In this document: positions 16,912 to 24,766 of the stretch, one piece after another
Position numbering within the stretch: position 1 is the first letter of the stretch
Layout: the number at the start of each line of letters is the position of its first letter
DNA from: Candidatus Wildermuthbacteria bacterium RIFOXYD1_FULL_50_12
GTDB lineage: Bacteria > Patescibacteriota > Minisyncoccia > Minisyncoccales > UBA10102
Assembly: GCA_001825035.1 (NCBI GenBank)
Contig: MHUO01000004.1
Coordinates: 83,205-122,977 of the forward strand
Reading direction: 5' to 3'
DNA: 39,773 bases
The notes under the pieces: model-generated
The model's input: the letters and a program-made list of their open reading frames with translations, nothing else
What the model was told of the DNA's origin: nothing
Databases searched by the model: none
Made by a program: the position numbers and the translations under genes

Positions 16912-17075
16912 GGCATGCCTTCTCTCTTTCTAGTTTTGAATGAGCTGCGTTATCTACTACTTTTCGACAACAGCCTACCTTAACATAAAAGCTATAAATT
17001 GTCCATCCCAATAACAAAAAACAGAAATTTCTAAGAATTTCTGCAACAATATAGTATGCAAAAATTTTCTTTTAC

Positions 17076-17102
17076 AAAATGTGGTTCGAGCCGATATTTT
17101 TA
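17076..17102 (-). repeat. Recombinase C-terminal fragment, inverted, exact 27-bp match
   Basis: Reverse complement of 18700-18726 (taaaaatatcggctcgaaccacatttt). Confidence 0.9.
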
Positions 17103-17105
17103 TCA

Positions 17106-17125
17106 GGTTCTTTGGCAGTTTTTAA
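17106..17125 (-). repeat. Recombinase N-terminal fragment, inverted, ~20-bp match
   Basis: Reverse complement reads aaaaactgccaaagaacctg, identical to a stretch in the recombinase 5' region (about 17506-17525). It abuts the 17076-17102 fragment. Confidence 0.8.
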
Positions 17126-17212
17126 AAATCGCGGCGAAGCCGCTTAATTTTTGGGGGGCTTCTCGTCGCCACCTTCGGCGGCGAAATGCGTGCGGACTAT
17201 TTTAAGAATAGA

Positions 17213-17311
17213 GCACCAGTAAGGAAAAGTCAAATTTCGTTGGTTCGCCTCGCTTCGCTCGGCGACCAAATCGTAGGGAATTTTGGGCGAAAAAATCAAT
17301 TGGCGGTTTTG
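17213..17311 (+). repeat. 99-bp inverted repeat, left arm
   Basis: gcaccagtaaggaaaagtcaaatttcgttggttcgcctcgcttcgctcggcgacCaaatcgtagggaattttgggcgaaaaaatcaattggcggttttg; reverse complement of 18728-18826 with one mismatch. Confidence 0.97.
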
Positions 17312-17366
17312 AATTAGTAAAAGAAAATTTTGTCATAATTATTTATTATTAACTAAAGGAAAAAAT

Positions 17367-18389
17367 ATGAAATACATTATTTACGCACGCAAAAGCACCG
17401 AAGAAGACGACAGACAGATATTAAGTATTGAAGCACAATTTGTTGAGCTAAAAGAATTTGCCGCCAAAGAAAAACTTGAAATTGTCACCTCTTTTCAAGA
17501 GGCAAAAACTGCCAAAGAACCTGGGCGAATGAAATTCGCAGAAATGTTGTCATTGATAGAAAAAGGAAAGGCAGACGGAATAATTTCATGGCACCCTGAT
17601 AGATTAGCTCGTAATTCTGTGGACGGTGGCAAGATAATTCATTTTGTCGATCGGGGTTTAATCAAATCCCTCAAATTTCCCACTTTTTGGTTTGAACCGA
17701 CACCGCAAGGATTATTCATGCTCAATATCGCTTTTGGCCAATCAAAATATTTTGTAGACAATTTGCGAGAGAATGTAAAAAGAGGTTTGCGACAAAAAAT
17801 CAGAAATGGCGTTTGGCCCGGTTGGGCGCCAGTGGGATATTTGAATAATCCTAAAACTAGAATGATTGATATTGATAAAAGCAAATTTCTGAAAGTTAAA
17901 AAACTTTTTGAACTTTACGCCACTGGCGAATACACTCTAAAATCTCTCGCAAATTGGTGTAAAGAAAAAAGTTTGCGTGGAAATCTCGGAAAAGAAATTG
18001 CAATCGGCAATATCCAAAAAATTCTACAAAATATTTTCTACATTGGCCTGATGAAATATCATGGGGAAATTTTTGAGGGACAACACGAGCCGTTAATTTC
18101 AAAGAAACTTTTTGATAAATGCCGAGAAGTGATGAGCAAACGAGGAAAAGTGCAAGAAGTTAGAAAACATAACTTTGCTTTTCTTGGCTTGCTAAAATGT
18201 TACTCTTGTGGAGCGAGTATCACCGCCGAAATTCAAAAAGGACATAATTATTATCGTTGCACCAAGAAAAAAGGTTTGTGCCAAGAAAAACATTATTTAA
18301 GAGAGGAACTTTTAAACGAACAGATTAAAACCTTCCTTCAAAAATTTCTTTGTCGAGCCAAGACACCGGAAAAATTTTGGCGGCGCTGA
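17367..18389 (+). CDS. Large serine recombinase: resolvase, recombinase and zinc-ribbon domains
   Basis: MKYIIYARKSTEEDDRQILSIEAQ (catalytic Ser), GIISWHPDRLARN, recombinase domain PGWAPVGYLNNP, zinc ribbon GLLKCYSCGASITAEIQKGHNYYRCTKKKGLCQEKHYLRE. Confidence 0.93.
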   Translation: MKYIIYARKSTEEDDRQILSIEAQFVELKEFAAKEKLEIVTSFQEAKTAKEPGRMKFAEMLSLIEKGKADGIISWHPDRLARNSVDGGKIIHFVDRGLIKSLKFPTFWFEPTPQGLFMLNIAFGQSKYFVDNLRENVKRGLRQKIRNGVWPGWAPVGYLNNPKTRMIDIDKSKFLKVKKLFELYATGEYTLKSLANWCKEKSLRGNLGKEIAIGNIQKILQNIFYIGLMKYHGEIFEGQHEPLISKKLFDKCREVMSKRGKVQEVRKHNFAFLGLLKCYSCGASITAEIQKGHNYYRCTKKKGLCQEKHYLREELLNEQIKTFLQKFLCRAKTPEKFWRR

Positions 18390-18874
18390 ATAGTGAACAA
18401 GAGCAAGCAAAATTACAGACACAATTAGAAGTGGAAAACTTGAAAACGCAATTAAACCAAGTGGAAACAAAATTAACGAAACTGCTTGATGTGTTTTTGA
18501 ACGACGCTTTATCCATAGAAGAATACGCCGCCAAAAAGCAAAGCTTGCTTTCTGAAAAAGTATCGTTAAATGAAAAAATTAGCGACTTTGAGCAAAAAGG
18601 GTTGTCTTGGCTCGAACCGGCTCGTGAGTTCGTTTTATCTCTTAATCAAGCCGCAAAATTAGTAGAAACCGAAAACAAAAAAGAGATGACAACATTTCTT
18701 AAAAATATCGGCTCGAACCACATTTTACAAAACCGCCAATTGATTTTTTCGCCCAAAATTCCCTACGATTTAGTCGCCGAGCGAAGCGAGGCGAACCAAC
18801 GAAATTTGACTTTTCCTTACTGGTGCCCGGGGAGAGAATCGAACTCTCATGAGGTTGTCCTCAATGGATTTTGA
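18341..18874 (+). pseudogene. Out-of-frame C-terminal coiled coil of the same recombinase
   Basis: The -1 frame continues ...SLSSQDTGKILAALNSEQEQAKLQTQLEVENLKTQLNQVETKLTKLLDVFLNDALSIEEYAAKKQSLLSEK..., the expected recombinase C-terminus. One extra A in the A-run at 18340-18344 would fuse the frames. Confidence 0.8.
18728..18826 (-). repeat. 99-bp inverted repeat, right arm (ends in the tRNA-Leu 3' end)
   Basis: 98/99 reverse-complement identity to 17213-17311. Confidence 0.97.
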
Positions 18875-18907
18875 GTCCATCGCGTCTGCCTATTCCGCCA
18901 CCCGGGC
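18821..18907 (-). tRNA. tRNA-Leu (anticodon CAA), CCA encoded
   Basis: Minus strand GCCCGGGTGGCGGAATAGGCAGACGCGATGGACTCAAAATCCATTGAGGACAACCTCATGAGAGTTCGATTCTCTCCCCGGGCACCA. 7-bp acceptor stem, long variable arm, TTCGATTC T-loop, loop CTCAAAA. Confidence 0.97.
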
Positions 18908-18960
18908 AACCCAAAGACGCTTCCATTATATCGGGATTTACCTTTTTGTAAAGGAAAATA

Positions 18961-21024
18961 CTATTTCTTGTTGGTGGAGCAATCGGGATTTGAGCACTGC
19001 TCCTTTTTTCGTTTCTCAATCAAAAGAGAACCGCATTGTTCGCAGAGTTTACCCTTGCCCGCCTCTCGGCCAGACACAGGTTTGTCCCACAAGGCAAAAT
19101 CGCATTCAGGATAGCGACCGCATCCGTAAAAAATCTTTCTTCGTTTTGTATGCTTTGCGGTGAGCTGACCTTGCCGACATTTGGGGCAGGGAATATTGAT
19201 ATTGTTTTCTTCAAGCGAGGCCGTGTATTTGCATTTCGGGAAACCGGAGCACGCGTAAAACTTGCCGTATCTTCCCAGACGAATCAAAAGGGGTTTTCCG
19301 CATTCGGGGCACTTTTTGTCGGTTTTTTCCGCCGCTATCTTTTGTTTGGAAACCTCTTTTTCTTTCTTTGCAAGGTTTTGGGCAAAGGGTGTGTAGAATT
19401 CTTTTAACACCGGAACCCATTCCCTTTTTCCTTCTGCGATCTTGTCCAAGTCCTCTTCCATTCCTGCCGTGAAACCAACGTCAACGATCTCGGGGAAATG
19501 CTCTACGAGAAGATCGTTTACCGCGTTGCCAACATCAGTAGGGCGCAATCTTCGCTGTTCGTCCTTTTCCACGTAATTACGCTCCTGAATGGTTGAGAGA
19601 ATAGGAGCGTATGTGGAAGGCCGGCCAATGCCGAAGCTCTCAAGCGCCTTAATCAAGCTTGCTTCGTTATACCGTGGAGGCGGCTGGGTAAAATGCTGGG
19701 ACGGCACCAGTTTTTTTAAATCAAGAATCTCGCCTTTTTTGAGCACAGGAAGATCCGTTTCCTCAAATTTCATCGAGTAAACCTTAAGAAATCCGTCAAA
19801 TGTTAGCACTTGCCCTGTTGCGCGGAAGATGTATTGATGTGCCTGCACATCAACACTTGTTGCGTCGAATATGGCCTGCGACATTTGGCAGGCAAGAAAT
19901 CTCCGCCAGATTAAATCATACAACTTTGCTTGCGGAGGAGTGAGTTTTAGGTTTGCCGGCGCGTTGTTGGGATTGGTGGGCCTAATTGCTTCGTGCGCCT
20001 CTTGGGCGCCCTTTGATTTGGTTTTAAATCGGCGGAACGCGCCGGCTCCGTACTTTAGTCCGTATGTTTTTTCAATAAAGTTTTTTGCCGCAGCCAGCGA
20101 ACTTTCCGCAAGATTTACAGAGTCGGTGCGGTGATACGTGATAAGCCCCGTTTCGTAGAGCTGCTGGGCTATCTGCATGGTGAGCTTTGCTGGAAACCTG
20201 AGGCGCTGGGCTGCGGTTTGCTGAAGGGTTGAGGTGGTGAATGGCGGCAGGGGATTGCGCGAAATTTCTTTCCTTTCAATATGGAGGACCCGATACTCCG
20301 CCCCCCCTAATTCCTTCAAAATCGTATCGGCCTCTTCTTTGTTTTTGATATCAAGCTTCCCAGTCGGTCTTCCGTCTTTCTGGGCGAGTGTAGCTTGAAA
20401 TACGCTTTGTCCGTCAGTTGGTTGATTGAGCTTTTGGAGCGTGGCGACAATTGTCCAGTATTCCTGCGCTTTGAATGCCTCAATCTCTCGCTCCCTATCC
20501 GCGACCAAGCGCACCGCAACCGACTGCACTCGTCCTGCAGACAATTTGCGCGCCACCTTTTTCCAAAGAAAAGGGGAGAGCTTGTATCCTACGAGTCGAT
20601 CCAAAATGCGCCGCGCCTGCTGTGCATCTACCAGATTTATGTCTATTTTGCGCGGAGCCTTCAGCGCCTCTTCAATCGCGTGCTTGGTAATTTCGTGGAA
20701 TGCAATTCGTTCGGGATCCTTCAGCGAGAGCGCGTGCGCCAAATGCCAGGCGATGGCTTCTCCCTCTCTGTCTTCGTCCGTGGCGAGAATAGTTTGGCTA
20801 GCCTCCCCAGCTTCCTTCTTGAGAGCCGCAAGCGTTTTCCTGGCTTTGGCCGGGATGATGTACGTGGGTTCGAAATTGCGCTCCACGTCCACGCCCAATT
20901 TACTTTTGGGCAAATCGCGAATATGCCCCATGCTTGCCATGACGCGGTAATCTTTCCCGAGAAACTGGGATAAGGTGCGAGCTTTCGTTGGGCTTTCCAC
21001 GAGAACTAATTTTGGCATATTCAT
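18961..21024 (-). CDS. topA: DNA topoisomerase I
   Basis: 687 aa; KLVLVESPTKARTLSQFLG, LATDEDREGEAIAWHL, GLITYHRTDS, RPSTYAPILSTIQ; C-terminal zinc ribbons CPECGKPLLIR and CPKCRQGQL. Confidence 0.97.
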   Translation of the reverse strand: MNMPKLVLVESPTKARTLSQFLGKDYRVMASMGHIRDLPKSKLGVDVERNFEPTYIIPAKARKTLAALKKEAGEASQTILATDEDREGEAIAWHLAHALSLKDPERIAFHEITKHAIEEALKAPRKIDINLVDAQQARRILDRLVGYKLSPFLWKKVARKLSAGRVQSVAVRLVADREREIEAFKAQEYWTIVATLQKLNQPTDGQSVFQATLAQKDGRPTGKLDIKNKEEADTILKELGGAEYRVLHIERKEISRNPLPPFTTSTLQQTAAQRLRFPAKLTMQIAQQLYETGLITYHRTDSVNLAESSLAAAKNFIEKTYGLKYGAGAFRRFKTKSKGAQEAHEAIRPTNPNNAPANLKLTPPQAKLYDLIWRRFLACQMSQAIFDATSVDVQAHQYIFRATGQVLTFDGFLKVYSMKFEETDLPVLKKGEILDLKKLVPSQHFTQPPPRYNEASLIKALESFGIGRPSTYAPILSTIQERNYVEKDEQRRLRPTDVGNAVNDLLVEHFPEIVDVGFTAGMEEDLDKIAEGKREWVPVLKEFYTPFAQNLAKKEKEVSKQKIAAEKTDKKCPECGKPLLIRLGRYGKFYACSGFPKCKYTASLEENNINIPCPKCRQGQLTAKHTKRRKIFYGCGRYPECDFALWDKPVSGREAGKGKLCEQCGSLLIEKRKKEQCSNPDCSTNKK

Positions 21025-23003
21025 TACTGTACCACCGTTTTTAATTTTTCTACAGCTTCAGACAATATTTGACAATAGAGATTTAATCCGACGGAGTTGA
21101 CGGTTCCCGCCTGCTCTTTGCCTAAAATGTTTCCCGCTCCGCGTATTTCCAGGTCGCGGAGCGCGATTCGCCAACCAGACCCCAGCTCTTCTGCTTCCTT
21201 GAGCGCGCGCAGGCGGAGTTTTGCTTTCTCTCCCAGGCGGCCGCCATAGAGGAAATATGCGTGCGACTGGATATTTGAACGCCCAACCCGCCCCTTAATC
21301 TGATACGCTTGAGATAATCCGAGCTTTGTCGCGTCCTCCACGATAATAGTGCCGACATTCGGCAGATCCAGCCCGTTTTCAATAATTGTCGTGGCGAGTA
21401 ATACGTCAAATTTCTTTGCGCGAAAATCGTCCATCACTCCGATGAGCTGCCGCTCTCGCAATCTTCCGTGCGCAATGGCGACGCTTGCTTTGGGCACAAG
21501 TTTTCCTATGAAGTTTTTTGTCTGTTCAATTGTCCCGATGCGGTTGTGTAGATAATAGATCTGCCCTTTGCGCTCAAGTTCTTTTTCTAGCGCATCCTTT
21601 ATCATGGAATCCTTTCTTTTGGCAATGGTTGTTTTCACAGGCAGGCGGCCTTCAGGCGGGGTTTGAATCATGCTGATTTTTTTGAGGGAGGATAGGGCCA
21701 TATACAAGGTTCGCGGTATGGGGGTGGCAGAAAGCGAGAGTACATCAAGCGAAACGCGCATTTCTTTGAATTTTTCCTTTTGCCTCACGCCGAATTTTTG
21801 CTCATCGTCTATCACAAGCAATCCCAGATTTTTGAATTCCACATCTCGGGAAAGAAGACGATGCGTACCGATCACAAGATCAACCGCCCCTTCCTTTAGT
21901 CCCTTCAGAATCCGCCCTTGCTCTTTTTTTGACTGCAGGCGAGAAAGCATTTCTAGTCGTACAGGCAGATCTTTGATCCTGCCTTGAAAGTTCTGATAAT
22001 GCTGGTGCGCGAGAATCGTGGTGGGCGCCAAAAGGGCCGCTTGGTATTCGTTATGCGCGGCGTGCACCATGGCGCGGAGCGCCACCTCGGTTTTCCCAAA
22101 TCCAACGTCGCCGCACAGGATGCGGTCCATCGGTTCTGTTTTGGCGAGGTCTTGGGTGATGTCGTGGAGGGCCTGCATTTGATCCGGAGTTTCCTGATAG
22201 GGAAACGTGCTTTGGAGCCGTTGTTCTATCTCCTCGTGGCTGACATACGCCCGCCGCGAAGAAATCTCGCGGCGCGCATAGAGCGCAAGGAGGTCTTTGG
22301 CGAGTTTCTCAATTTCTTCTTTTGCTTTTCGCTTGGTTTTTTGCCAGAAGGGAGAGCCGAGACGCGAAATTCGCGGCTGTTCAAAACCAATATACCGGGA
22401 GAGCTTACGCTCAAGGCCAACGGGAACAAAAAGCTTATCTTCGGTAGCATAGGAAAGTACATAGTATCGCGTCCGCCAGCTGGCGGATTGTATTTCGGTA
22501 AACCCATCAAACATTCCTACTCCGTGGTCGAGATGGACAAGATAATCGCCTTCTCTGATTCCTTTTAAATCCGAGAAAAGCTCCTGGGATTTCAAGCGTT
22601 TTTTGAGCAGGTTTTTTGCCTGTTGCTCATCCTGAAAAGTGAGGGGAAGCACCTCAATGCTTTCAATGCGGTTTCCGACAAACTCTATTCTCCTCGCGTT
22701 CAGGGAATTGATAGGAAACACTTCAACGACACCGCCCCGATGGCTAAACTCGCCCATCTGCTCTACCGCCAAAACCTTCTCGTATCCGAGCTCGTCAAGT
22801 TTTCGCAAGAGCTCAGAAATGGAGTATTGCTGGTCTTTCTCCAAAAAGAGCGTATGGTCCTGAAAAAAGGCCTGGGTCTTTCGTGCGATGAGAATTTTTT
22901 GCAAATTTTCCTCAAACCAAACATTTCCCTTTTCCAAAAAGTAGGGGGTGATCGCCGCGACGAAGAGCTGGTCAATTGTTTTAGGCGATGACTGGGTTTG
23001 CAT
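21024..23003 (-). CDS. mfd: Domain-reduced transcription-repair coupling factor (Mfd-like)
   Basis: 659 aa; RNAP-interaction domain GDYLVHLDHGVGMFDGFTEI, helicase motifs CGDVGFGKTEVALRA, DDEQKFGVRQKEK, LSATPIPRTL, GRVGRSNIQSHAYF; ends after LGKEQAGTVNSVGLNLYCQILSEAVEKLK. Confidence 0.9.
   Translation of the reverse strand: MQTQSSPKTIDQLFVAAITPYFLEKGNVWFEENLQKILIARKTQAFFQDHTLFLEKDQQYSISELLRKLDELGYEKVLAVEQMGEFSHRGGVVEVFPINSLNARRIEFVGNRIESIEVLPLTFQDEQQAKNLLKKRLKSQELFSDLKGIREGDYLVHLDHGVGMFDGFTEIQSASWRTRYYVLSYATEDKLFVPVGLERKLSRYIGFEQPRISRLGSPFWQKTKRKAKEEIEKLAKDLLALYARREISSRRAYVSHEEIEQRLQSTFPYQETPDQMQALHDITQDLAKTEPMDRILCGDVGFGKTEVALRAMVHAAHNEYQAALLAPTTILAHQHYQNFQGRIKDLPVRLEMLSRLQSKKEQGRILKGLKEGAVDLVIGTHRLLSRDVEFKNLGLLVIDDEQKFGVRQKEKFKEMRVSLDVLSLSATPIPRTLYMALSSLKKISMIQTPPEGRLPVKTTIAKRKDSMIKDALEKELERKGQIYYLHNRIGTIEQTKNFIGKLVPKASVAIAHGRLRERQLIGVMDDFRAKKFDVLLATTIIENGLDLPNVGTIIVEDATKLGLSQAYQIKGRVGRSNIQSHAYFLYGGRLGEKAKLRLRALKEAEELGSGWRIALRDLEIRGAGNILGKEQAGTVNSVGLNLYCQILSEAVEKLKTVVQ
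22472..22487. repeat. Perfect 16-bp palindrome inside mfd
   Basis: tccgccagctggcgga. Confidence 0.9.
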
Positions 23004-23104
23004 TCATAAGCACTTTATAAAACAAAGCCCGCATATTTTCAAAGAGGGTGTGCTTCTTGACAAATTGCATACGATTTGTATGGATGAAAGAAGGAGGTGT
23101 GGCC

Positions 23105-23497
23105 GTGAGAGTACTTTATATAGGGGAAGGGGAAGATGGAAGGATTCCTTCCTTCCTCCAGAAGGAAGGTCACAATATTGAAGTCAGGAAGGAGGCGGAG
23201 GCAGTAGATCTATTGATAGGAATAGGAGTTTCTCCTACGCTTGCTCTTTTCACTCTCTATCAGCTCGGGCGAGCGGTGGTGATAGAGCAAGGTGTCTCTT
23301 CTCTGACGCTGACGCAAGCGATCAGGAACGTCAGCGCGACAATGCCGATCGTATATGTCGTGTGGTCGGCAAAAGATATAGGAGAGATGCTGTTGGCCCT
23401 GGATGGTGCAGGGGCCGACAGTGTCATCTTTGGAGACGAGCCCGAGGCGCTCGTGCTTGCGCGGTTCAATGCCTGCGTGAGGAGAGTCCTCGCGTAG
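23105..23497 (+). CDS. Stand-alone receiver-like (pseudo-REC) domain protein
   Basis: Likely GTG start after aaggaggtg: VRVLYIGEGEDGRIPSFLQKEGHNIEVRKEAEAVDLLIG...AVVIEQGVSSLTLTQAIRNVSATMPIVYVVWSAKDIGEMLLALDGAGADSVIFGDEPEALVLARFNACVRRVLA. Confidence 0.6.
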   Translation: MRVLYIGEGEDGRIPSFLQKEGHNIEVRKEAEAVDLLIGIGVSPTLALFTLYQLGRAVVIEQGVSSLTLTQAIRNVSATMPIVYVVWSAKDIGEMLLALDGAGADSVIFGDEPEALVLARFNACVRRVLA

Positions 23498-23568
23498 GCC
23501 TAACCCCCAAAGAGGGAGGGGAATGTTTCAGGGAGAGCTTGCGATCCTGCGAGTTCTTCCTGCTCTTT

Positions 23569-24177
23569 TTAATTCCATTCGCCCATTGCTCTCTCAATGC
23601 CACCTTGGAGAATCGTCTGGAGAGCTTGAGAAGATTTTTCAATTACTCTCTGCATTATCTTTGATTCTTCTTTTGTAAATTTTTCTAAAACGAAGTTTTC
23701 TACATCTTCGGGCTTGCCTTCTGCGGGCCCGCCTCGACTCGCCTGCGAGCCGGGCGAGGCGGGCAGAATGCCAATGCGGATTCTCGCGAAGTCCTTTGTT
23801 CCGAGCCGCTGGATGATGGATTCCACTCCCTTGTGTCCGGCAGAGCCGCTGCCCTTGGAAACTCTTATTTCTCCAAGCGGAATATCAATGTCGTCATGGA
23901 TGACGACATTGTTTGCAGGGGGAATTTTATAGAATTGCGCAAGCGATTGCGCCGTTTCCCCGGAATTGTTCATAAACGTCTGGGGTTTTGCGAGAATCAG
24001 TTTTTCATCCCCTATGCGCCCAGCAGAAACAAGGGCGTTTGATTTTTTGTCCATCTTAAATCCGGGAAGTTCGTGGTGCGTGGCTAGCGCGTCCACGGTC
24101 ATAAATCCGGCATTGTGGCGCGTGCCTTCGTATTGCGCGCCTGGATTGCCCAAACCTATGACAAGCCAGTGAGCCAT
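23569..24177 (-). CDS. pth: Peptidyl-tRNA hydrolase
   Basis: WLVIGLGNPGAQYEGTRHNAGFMTVDAL, LAKPQTFMNNSGE, VIHDDIDIPLGEIRVSKGSGSAGHKGVESI. Confidence 0.96.
   Translation of the reverse strand: MAHWLVIGLGNPGAQYEGTRHNAGFMTVDALATHHELPGFKMDKKSNALVSAGRIGDEKLILAKPQTFMNNSGETAQSLAQFYKIPPANNVVIHDDIDIPLGEIRVSKGSGSAGHKGVESIIQRLGTKDFARIRIGILPASPGSQASRGGPAEGKPEDVENFVLEKFTKEESKIMQRVIEKSSQALQTILQGGIERAMGEWN
23727..23764. repeat. 38-bp palindromic element within pth
   Basis: gcccgcctcg-actcgcctgcgagccggg-cgaggcgggc: 10-bp perfect outer arms plus an inner ctcg/cgag stem; encodes PGSQASRGGPA. Confidence 0.85.
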
Positions 24178-24205
24178 TGAATCATTTAATCATGTTTGCT
24201 ATAAT
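24177..24205 (+). promoter_or_regulatory. Promoter for lepB
   Basis: TTGAAT, 17-bp spacer, extended -10 TGCTATAAT. Confidence 0.65.
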
Positions 24206-24216
24206 ACACAAGTGTT

Positions 24217-24765
24217 ATGTCGAAACCCTTTTCTTTTTTTTGGGAGGTTGGGAAGATTGCTCTCATCGCGTTTGTGCTGGTGGCGGCTCTGCGGCTGTTC
24301 GTGTTCCAGCCCTTTTTGGTGCGGGGTGCTTCCATGGAACCGAACTTTCACAACTGGGATTATCTCATTGTGGACGAAATTTCTTACCGCTTCCGCGATC
24401 CCGGGCGCGGAGAGGTTGTGGTGTTTAAATTTCCCAACGATCCTTCCCAAAGATACATTAAGCGAATCGTCGGGCTTCCGGGCGAAACCGTTCAAGTGCA
24501 GGAGGGACAGGTAACTATTTTCCGGGGGGAAGAGGTTTTAGAACTGGATGAAAGCAGTTATGTGTCTTCCGATACTCCGGGGTCCGTAAAAATTACCCTG
24601 GAAAACGGAGAATACTTTGTGATGGGAGACAACCGCCGCTCTTCTTCTGACTCAAGAAGCTGGGGTACGCTTAGGGAAGATTTAATCATAGGCCGCGTTT
24701 TGTTTCGCGTGTTTCCATGGAGCGCCTTTGCGAAAGTTGGGTCGCCTGACTATGAGTCATTATGA
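24217..24765 (+). CDS. lepB: Signal peptidase I
   Basis: FLVRGASMEPNFHNWDYLIVDE (catalytic Ser), DPSQRYIKRIVGLPGETV (catalytic Lys), YFVMGDNRRSSSDSRSWG. Confidence 0.96.
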   Translation: MSKPFSFFWEVGKIALIAFVLVAALRLFVFQPFLVRGASMEPNFHNWDYLIVDEISYRFRDPGRGEVVVFKFPNDPSQRYIKRIVGLPGETVQVQEGQVTIFRGEEVLELDESSYVSSDTPGSVKITLENGEYFVMGDNRRSSSDSRSWGTLREDLIIGRVLFRVFPWSAFAKVGSPDYESL

Positions 24766-24766
24766 G

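Larger units (their letters stand above)
15743..18826 (+). mobile_element. Serine-recombinase integrative element at the tRNA-Leu(CAA) 3' end (hisG cargo)
   Basis: Left junction TGGTGC-TCTATATTGAAAATAG at 15743. Right junction TTTTCCTTAC-TGGTGC at 18811-18826, abutting the tRNA acceptor. Internal inverted attP-like junction at 17157-17311. AT-rich interior with a serine recombinase. Confidence 0.75.

Noticed and set aside
18330-18400. Programmed -1 ribosomal frameshifting in the recombinase
   Set aside because: No canonical slippery heptamer in the required phase; an A5 run is short for polymerase slippage. Mutation or sequencing error is simpler.
15743-18826. IS607-like transposon with TnpB
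   Set aside because: The recombinase is the large zinc-ribbon/coiled-coil type, and no TnpB-like RuvC gene or omega-RNA candidate was seen.
20395-20973. 192-aa and 174-aa plus-strand ORFs opposite topA
   Set aside because: Antisense shadows of topA catalytic-domain codons.
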